From the NCBI RefSeq assembly GCF_019649055.1, contig NW_026570312.1:62001-126000 (forward strand): a DNA stretch of 64,000 nt. Direction: 5' to 3'. The notes beneath the pieces are model-generated. The model was not told the origin of the DNA. It did no database searches and saw nothing but the letters and a program-made list of their open reading frames with translations. The stretch is from Paramacrobiotus metropolitanus. Taxonomy: Eukaryota > Tardigrada > Eutardigrada > Parachela > Macrobiotidae. Below are positions 56,898 to 64,000 of the stretch, one piece after another. The position numbers and the translations under genes are program-made. The first letter of the stretch is position 1. Each line of letters begins with the position of its first letter.

Positions 56898-58038
56898 TGG
56901 GTACGATCCCCGATCAGGATAGGATAAAGGAAGTGTTTCTTTCGTAAGCGCTGTTTTGTTCTGGTGCATAGTTTGTACTCGTACCATGATACTTATTAAA
57001 GGTTTATAGATTTAGTTCTTAGAATCTTAACTATAACTTTAATCACACAAGCAAGAATAACAATGAGATGGAAAGCAACAAGAAATGGTAGACCGATCGC
57101 TGAAATGATCGATATCATTCACAGCAAAGCAACACCTTATATCTCAGTGCAACCGTGTTGCAACAATTCTAGAAAGTTCGTTAACTTTCATGATGACAAT
57201 AAAACACGAGAAAAATCTCTTAGATTGTCAAACGTTATGGCCAAAGCCATAACGTGCTCATCCATGCACACACACACGCAGTTCAACACGCTGTAATAAA
57301 ACGCATCATGCACAAACACAAGTTTAGCAATAAAGCTCATAAACATTGTCGCCTTTCAAATGACTGCTATGCGTATACCGGCGTAACAGCTGCAACAGTG
57401 TTACCGCACAGTTTCTGGTCCCGGCACATTACACGTTCGACCGTACTGTGAAGGAATGTGGTTTACAAATATTGCACGATTCTGTCTCTCATTACCACCC
57501 ATGCGAATTCTGATGGTGGAAATCAGCGCCCCACAGACAACTGTCGCTTAGGAATTTATCAAAACAACACATGCTGCTGTATTTACACTGCACCTATCAA
57601 TATCATGTCACCTTGACAGACAAACAACCATCCATCACAAATCCGCCGAGTCATTTCAAGCGACGCGTACATACTGAAATCCTAAAGTTGTAACAATTAT
57701 GAGCTGAATTGTGTGAACGATAACTCTGGGCAAATTAGGTTACTTGCCGCCCGGTCTGTTGTTTGTCGTAAATCGTCGCCGTTGTTTGTCGTCGTTTGTT
57801 ATTTGTCGTAAGTGTTGAGAATTTTCCGAACGATCGAACTGCATAAGGCAGCGGAAAAACAACCCCATCAATCTTGATTCATCAGACATTACTGCCACCG
57901 CGAGTGTGAAGCAGTCAAATAACAAACACATTCGCACATAATAAACATGGACTAATGGAGATAAAAAGCCGTGATACAGTCTTTCATCTTATTAAGACAT
58001 TACAATAGCAGTTTTCTTGTTTGGTCGAATCCACCACA
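56898..58038. other. 5' flank of the isochorismatase-like gene
   Basis: A 77-codon frame at 57063-57296 has no support. 57745-57810 shows repeated TTGTTTGTCGT motifs. GATAAAAAGC near 57960 could act as a TATA-like element about 80 bp before the ATG at 58039. Confidence 0.4.
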
Positions 58039-59114
58039 ATGTCGCGGCTATTGTATCTCTTCTTTGTTGGACTAACCATCCTTTTCCTAACTGGATTCAC
58101 GCGCGGACAAAGTTACGGGCAAAGCTCCGGTCCTTCTCAAAGCTGTTCCACATCATGTCCGATTGTATATCCTCGCGTTAATGCTTCGGACTCCGTTATG
58201 CTGTTTATTGACTATCAGACCGGCACACTGTACTTCGCCCGCAATGTTCCCCGCTCGCAGGTTGGTCTCCTTTGGCGCACAAAACACTTATTCACACAAC
58301 TGCCAAATACTTTAACACTTTAAATTAAAGACACAACTGTTGCACGCAAGTACTCTTGTTCTACGTGTTTATTTATTTCCAGCTTGCTCTTTGATAGTTT
58401 TCTATGTGTACCGGTTTCCGGGCTCGCATCCGTTACCCAGAACGGTTGACCTCACTGATTTCCTAACATAAACCTAATTATCAGAAGGGGTCGTTGTGGA
58501 ATTTTTACCGCGGTTTGCGTATATTTTACATTTGCAATAAAAGTGATAACTTTAATCATGATGATACGTTTCTTGCGCAGATATTGGGCAATATGAAATA
58601 CCTGGCTTACTTGGCCAAAATCCTCAACATCCCCACGGTGATGACCACCAGCCTGGAGGACCAGTTCGACGGACCCGTCGTGGACGATCTGCAGCAGCTG
58701 CTCCCTGACTCGTACGCCAGCCGCGTCAAACGCCTGGGAACCATCAACCCGTGGGATGAACCGGCGTTCAAAGCGGCCGTGATGAAAGCCGCCGGGGGCC
58801 GGAAGACGGCCATCGTGTCCGGCCTGACCAGCGACGTCTGCGTGGCCAACCCGGCCATCTCCATTCAGCAGGACGGGTTCAACGTCATCGTCGTGCAGGA
58901 TGCCAGCGGCGCGCCCAATCAGCAGGCGGACGACAACGCCCGCCGCCGCTGGGAGAAAGCCGGTGTCAAGACGTACACGGCCGGAATGTTGATTACGGAG
59001 ATGGCCAACAACTGGCAGACACCCGATGGGGCGCAAGTGCTGCAGCATCTCATTATTGAACAGTATATTCCCACGCTGAATACCACGTATCCTTGGAAGG
59101 AAGGCTTCAACTGA
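58039..59114 (+). CDS. Secreted isochorismatase-like (YcaC-type) hydrolase
   Basis: Cysteine hydrolase of the isochorismatase superfamily, 251 residues. Exons 58039-58260 and 58581-59114 join in phase 0 across a 320-bp intron. Residues 1-23 form a signal peptide (MSRLLYLFFVGLTILFLTGF). The catalytic Asp is in LFIDYQTG (D58) and the nucleophile Cys in GLTSDVCVANPA (C161). The region VKRLGTINPWD corresponds to the substrate-loop/lysine region of YcaC (K124 is a candidate). DGFNVIVVQDASGAPN and a C-terminal helix complete the fold. YcaC family members are usually intracellular, so secretion is notable, as is an acquired N-terminal Ser/Cys-rich linker. The substrate is unknown. The intron shows it is a settled eukaryotic gene, whatever its origin. 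Confidence 0.88.
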
Positions 59115-59960
59115 TCACGATAACATATGATTATGTAATTATATGTTTTTGAATACTAGACTTGGTATGAACACCACGATGCGCATATACTGTATCTTGG
59201 ACAAGCAGGAAAATTTCGTTCTGTTAATTTCCCCGCTTTTGATACGAGTGCATAATCTGACTAAACAGTAAATCTCGAATGGTTTCGGTAATTGTTGAAT
59301 CCCTTTAGAACAGCTTAAGCCCTTTCTGGAAACACAGCCAAGGTGTAGCATAACTGTGTAACTAGCGGCAGAATGTTTCATTATGCCCGCTGCTGACAGC
59401 AGGAAACAAACCAACTTAATATTCAGAACGTAGCATTATCAGTTGCTGCGACACACCGGACATTAACACACCCGGCTGCACTTGCGCTTCGTGTGCTACA
59501 CACTACAAAAGGTCATCGAACCAAGCGTACAAATTAACAATCATAGCAATTTTAAAATGTCATACAAACTCGTAAGCCGACAATGGAATACTGGCAGCCT
59601 TAGAAATAGCGATCAGACAGCTTTATCGTAAAGTCTGCTTTGACAGAACACAGTCATAAAAGTCTTGATTATGGCTCAATAAAGAAATCAAAGAGTCAAG
59701 ATTTGCCAGGTTGTGTCAAAGAAAATCCGAAGAAAGCCTGAACTATACAGTACAGCAAGAAACGTAAGCTGCTCATGATCAGTAACCGTAGTAATCTTAA
59801 ATGGAATGCTAGCTACGCCACCAATGAAAGTGTAAACTATGCTTCTCGAAATTCTTCTGCTCCAATCCTCAACCGTTGCTCAGCGCTTCAGTGCTTCACT
59901 ATCCCCTTTTTTGGTGGCAGAGTACGAATTCCAGAGGCCACAACAACAGCAGATGCTTCT
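59115..59960. other. Intergenic between two convergent genes
   Basis: The isochorismatase-like gene and F-box gene D converge here. No further gene, repeat or clear AATAAA signal stands out. Confidence 0.45.
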
Positions 59961-62900
59961 TCATTCGACCGAGTTGATGATTTTACTAAAGACTGTCGCC
60001 GTTAGGCTTGTCAGCTGGCGCACGTCCAATGCGCAGATGTCGGACACCGTCCATACCCGACCGCTATACGGAGTGGTCGGGCGGGGATCCTTGCTCTGGT
60101 ACGTGTTGAGAGTCTGCCAAATATCGAGACACGATGTTGAACCAACAAGCAGAATGCTTTGCGTTAATGCCTATCATACAAACAAGCGCTCTTCGGCACA
60201 TTTCCAAACCAGTGCTGGCGATTTATAGTCACTGGATGTACGGTTCGACGCTTATTCGCAATTAGGAGCGCTTTCACATTACGGATCGGTTTTGTCTTCT
60301 GCGTACCGGACACCGGAGATGTTTTATCTCTGCCGGTTTTCCTATATTTTAAAACTAGATACAGTAAATTTTATTTATTCGTGCACAAGCTTGTATAAAA
60401 CCAATAATTTCTGTTCACTAATACCTTTCTGTATACTAAATATAAAAAGACCGGTGAGCGTGCGTTCACCATCATGTACTGTTTTAAAAGTTTTTGTCAC
60501 GGGAAGCCGTGTCTCTCATGTCCGCTACGCAAATCCATACCGTGGAAATGTTCGGAATGCGAAAAACGTCGACTTACATGTTGTACACGGTTTGGTGAAG
60601 CTCTAATGAAAATTTTGGAACCACGGACCGACTAACCGCTTTCCACTGCATTCCAGTCTGTATCGTGCGGCTCCACCACGGAACATTACGTAGCGCAAAA
60701 TAAGAAAACTACTAAGAAACCCACTTACCTCTACAACATGCTTTTTAATCTGCTCGTCTTGTGTGGGCGCAACGCGGTCAGCAATCCATTCCTCCAGTAC
60801 CGACCGATCCAACGGTTTGTTGGCAATCAATTTGCTTTCGACGAGATTCCACAGCTGCATTTTGATCTCATCTCCAGACTGCCCGCCAAATGCGTACTGT
60901 GGCACAACGCCCCGCAGGTTTTCGTCACCGATGTGGCAGTTCGTGATCACCACCCTGTCGCACACCCTCACCGAACACTCTGCGATCAGATCAGCCAAAC
61001 CCTCAATCGCCTCAACAACATCCACTGCGGTAATAAAACTGCAGTTATACAACACCAGCGCCCGCAAGCGCTGGCCATTCCGGACGTGATACAGCAAATC
61101 AGGTAGGTCGGGGAAATTGTAACAGCGGATGTTCGTGATAACCAGCCTCGTGGCGCTGCTGCGGAGGCATTTCAGTACGCCAGCCGGCAGCCAGTACAAA
61201 TCCATGACCTCCAGCGGAAAATCACCGTAATCCTTATCCGTGGCGGATAGACGGACATCGGGGAAGTAGGCCTCCGTGGTCAGGAGAGTGTGCCACACGG
61301 CGCACACCCGCCGACAGCGAAAGCGGTCGATGGAGTCCAGTGCGAGGAAGACCTCGATCAACAGTTCAGCCGGTAGCGGCAGGCTCGCTTCGCCACTACT
61401 GTTAATGTTTCCCGGCGGATCGGCTGCATTGATGGGTAGATGACGCAGTAGACGATGCGCTTCATAGGAAATGCGCCCACCAGCCGTTTCGTGTTGCGCC
61501 CAAGCGTAAGCAGTTTCCTGCAACAAGAACTAGTGACGTGTACCGGTGGGATGGAACGTACACCTTGTACACATCTTTATACTTTTGTCGCTTTTCCTAT
61601 ATTTTATATCTTATTTGTACATACTTGTTTTACCTATACTTGTCTGGCTTATTTACTTCGGATGACGCGGATCTACGTTTTGACCAATGTTGTTGTTTCT
61701 CAGCTGTTGTAGCCAATGGCTAGCTAGAACATCCTTGTTGGTATCACGCCTACTCGATGCCTGCGCGCATCTCGAAGTCTATATAAGGCCAGCGGAATGT
61801 GTCAGTCGAATGAACTTGGAGATTTCTCGATTTTATTCGGTTATCTCACAGATTTTCCTATAAATCACTGTTGCTCGTAGTTGTTCTCGGACTACAGTAA
61901 AGTGGTACACAGGTATCTGCAGTTCACTCTCATTTACTCGTGATCAAAGGTCGCTTCCTGATCGAGCACATGCTCTCAGTAAATCTTGTTGATTGCCTCT
62001 GCTTCCATCTGGCGTTAGCGTTGAGTAAAGGTCACGCTAAGGATTTCGGATTCGTCTCTTCTACGTCGACTGGATATAACACATTGGATTCTTCAGGATC
62101 TTCAGGGATTCCAGAGCTTCTAGGATATAGGAGTATTTCCCACCGAGTTCTTCACTGTAGCAGATTGAGATTCTCAGAGTCGCTCTACCGATGTTGTCGT
62201 GGTCGGTAGCGGTATCAAAAGTTCAGTCCTAGAACCTTACTTACCGTTTGTGTATTTAGGAGGTCGTCCGTTCGTCAGTCGCTTCTCTTGTCTGCCTTCC
62301 CGTCCTCCTTTATTTATACACGACACTAGTGATCAGGAAACCAGTAAGTCCTATCACTTCGGCTAAGGTTCTGTTCTACCCCGTTTCGCCTGACGACCAG
62401 TTCAGACACCGCTTATTTTGGCTGCAGATCTGCGTGGCAGGTTTTCTGGTATCTAATGTTCCTGGTTTTTTAGATATCTTAGGTTTTGTTATAGATTTTC
62501 TTGCTTCCATACGTTTTCTTAGCTTTTTATAAGCTTTCTAGTGAATACTGGCCAGATGGAGCGGTAGGCAAGAAAGTTTGGCCGAAATGAGAACAGACGA
62601 AACTTAAACGGATGAAGCGATCGCTATAGCCGTAAATTGCCTCGTTCATCTTTAATGATGCCAGTGGGTCGGCAGGTGGTTTGTTATCTACACAGACGTC
62701 ATCTACATGCATTCCAACGAACACGAGAGGGAACAGTTCCTAAACCACCCTGAATACACCTCCGTTGAGTCGGAGAACCTTAGCGCAAATTTATTTCCGA
62801 ATTCTGTGGGTACTTACCACTTGGTCCGTTGTCAATGGATTGGCATTCTGACGTTGTAGATAGCGCAGTGTTTCGGTCCGCGGGGAGAACTCTACACACA

Positions 62901-63417
62901 GCACTGCGAAGCACCGCGTTAACCACCACTTAAACAATTCCAGCAACAGCGGCGACCCGTCTGCACAGCTGCCGGCCGACAGCCGACAACAACGGACAAC
63001 AAAATGGTCGTTCTTCACACGAGCCTTCAGAAGAAACTCGTCCGAGGGCGGCCGACGCACCTGGCCGCAGGGAACCAGTTCCTGGAGCGGGCCGCGGGGC
63101 AGCTGTACTTCCACGCACCGATAATCCTCATCACGGTAGCCTCCCATACCGACCACTTTCCCAGGATACCAGATCCAAGCGCCGTCCGGCTGCCGACGTA
63201 GCAAGACCTGCGCTGGCTTTGTCTCGTCCGCGGACTCGTCGTAGCTGTGCCAGATAAGCTCGTGCTTGATGCACTGCGCGCGCTGGTCAGCACAGCGAAA
63301 ATCGATGTTCAGGCCGCCCTCCGCCACGTTGACCACGTTGCCGTGCTGCAGTTGCCCGTTGACGAGAACGTCCACGGCGTTCCACGCGTTCATCAGTTCT
63401 TCGTCATACAGATGCAT
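59961..63417 (-). CDS. F-box gene D, three exons, apparently intact
   Basis: Predicted F-box protein of 513 residues. Minus-strand exons are 63417-62818 (200 codons), 61517-60729 (263 codons) and 60113-59961 (50 codons plus stop), all phase 0. Exon 1 carries the N-terminal family domain (MHLYDEELMNAWNAVDV, GGLNIDFRCADQRA, GAWIWYPGKV, LRYLQRQNANPLTTDQVV). Exon 2 begins ETAYAWAQHETA and has the F-box from about residue 246 (LPLPAELLIEVFLALDSI, RFRCRRVCAVWHTLLTTEA). Leucine-rich segments follow (QRLRALVLYNCSF, DRVVITNCHIGDENLRGV, IKMQLWNLVESKLIANKPL). Exon 3 is TLNTYQSKDPRPTTPYSGR with LDVRQLTSLTATVFSKI. Intron 1 (1.3 kb) contains a possible promoter-like segment on the plus strand. Confidence 0.87.
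61700..62340 (+). promoter_or_regulatory. TATA-containing segment in intron 1 of gene D
   Basis: A strong TATA-type motif (TCTATATAAGGCCAGCGG near 61770-61790) preceded by CCAAT-like AGCCAATGG (61711) stands on the strand opposite to gene D. This spacing resembles a promoter, for example a solo LTR. I could not find clean TG...CA ends or a target duplication. No gene is read out from it. Confidence 0.3.
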
Positions 63418-63870
63418 CGCGCGGTTTGTGCTTACACACCCTAACCCTCCTCGAGTCTGCTACTGAAAGTTATTGCAAATAATTGTGAAGGACTTTTCAG
63501 TCGAACTCTTACACTTTCTAGCCTTGCAATGTCTGAAGAATAATCGCTCGTGAAACGGGCTCGGTGCTGTGTGAGCGAGTTACTGTGACTGCGAAAAAGT
63601 GTAAGTGCATAACAGATACGTTACTCATAACTGTTAAACATGAGTCACGAGAAGCCGTGAACGCTCCAACAGCACAGCACAGCAAGTAGATGCGAAAAAG
63701 TAACATTTTACCATACGTCACGATGCCGTATTTACACAGCTAGTGGACAAATCAAAAGGTTAACTCGAGGATTCTGCTTTGAAATTCGACTGGCAAGTTC
63801 TACTTCAGTCATTGCAAGCATTAATAATCAGGTTTTCAGGAAGAGACCAGCAGCTGGTGGGGGTGCCTTC
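63418..63870. other. Intergenic between F-box genes D and E
   Basis: 453 bp between the start of gene D and the stop of gene E, both on the minus strand, so it should contain the promoter of D and the 3' end of E. No clear motif is seen. Confidence 0.45.
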
Positions 63871-64000
63871 CTAGTCGGTCGCCTCAAGACGTTGACTCAG
63901 GATCTTCGCAGTCAAGGTGGTCAGCTGGCTAACATCCAAATCGGATAGAGTTGTCTCCGTCCACACTCGTCCGCGGTAGGGAGCGGTCGGGCGTGGGCTC
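63871..64000 (-). CDS. F-box gene E, last exon only (runs off the window)
   Basis: 43 codons of the family's conserved last exon: SPRPTAPYRGRVW, then LSDLDVSQLTTLTAKILSQR and a stop at 63871-63873. The match to the last exons of genes A-D is clear (DPRP.T.YR..W, LD...LT.LTA). The rest of the gene lies beyond position 64000. Confidence 0.8.
   Translation of the reverse strand, partial: SPRPTAPYRGRVWTETTLSDLDVSQLTTLTAKILSQRLEATD

Overview
The window is nuclear DNA from an animal. Coding exons are GC-rich, introns are AT-rich with GT-AG borders, there is a TLX-class homeobox gene, and the sequence is crowded with transposable elements. I infer an ecdysozoan invertebrate, possibly a tardigrade; that is an overall impression and no marker gene proves it.

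Layout. Both ends are occupied by a family of related F-box genes: A (minus, 759-3364), B (plus, 3986-10552), C (minus, 40156-43933), D (minus, 59961-63417) and E (minus, 63871 to the right edge, partial). Each has an N-terminal exon coding a conserved ~200-residue domain that I do not recognise, then an F-box, a leucine-rich stretch, and a small conserved last exon. Between them lie a TLX/C15-type homeobox gene (18647-22497), a small secreted Cys-rich protein (26950-27387), a divergent pair of secreted low-complexity proteins (30277-32237 minus, 33152-35228 plus), a broken rhodopsin-like GPCR exon (37390-38070), a decayed Gypsy-type retroelement with an unusual third ORF (47012-54043 minus), a retroelement-type nuclease fragment (56442-56897), and a secreted YcaC-like isochorismatase hydrolase (58039-59114).

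Mobile DNA. The best-defined items are a TTAA-flanked foldback family with at least four copies (5791-6485, 10701-11371, 25241-25600, 41436-42918); a TTAA-flanked 1.6-kb element (54048-55658) sitting in the gag region of the Gypsy element and itself carrying a hAT-like element with an 8-bp target duplication; two further hAT-like MITEs; a TA-flanked mariner-type MITE; two long foldback elements; truncated LINE 3' ends with different microsatellite tails; and a 9-bp minisatellite bracketed by inverted repeats.

How the genes fit together. The F-box proteins would be substrate receptors of SCF ubiquitin ligases, with the shared N-terminal module and the varying leucine-rich region as the likely interaction surfaces. 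The tandem, inverted and partly broken copies suggest a family under birth-and-death evolution. The homeobox gene is a developmental regulator. The secreted proteins appear unrelated to the F-box cluster.
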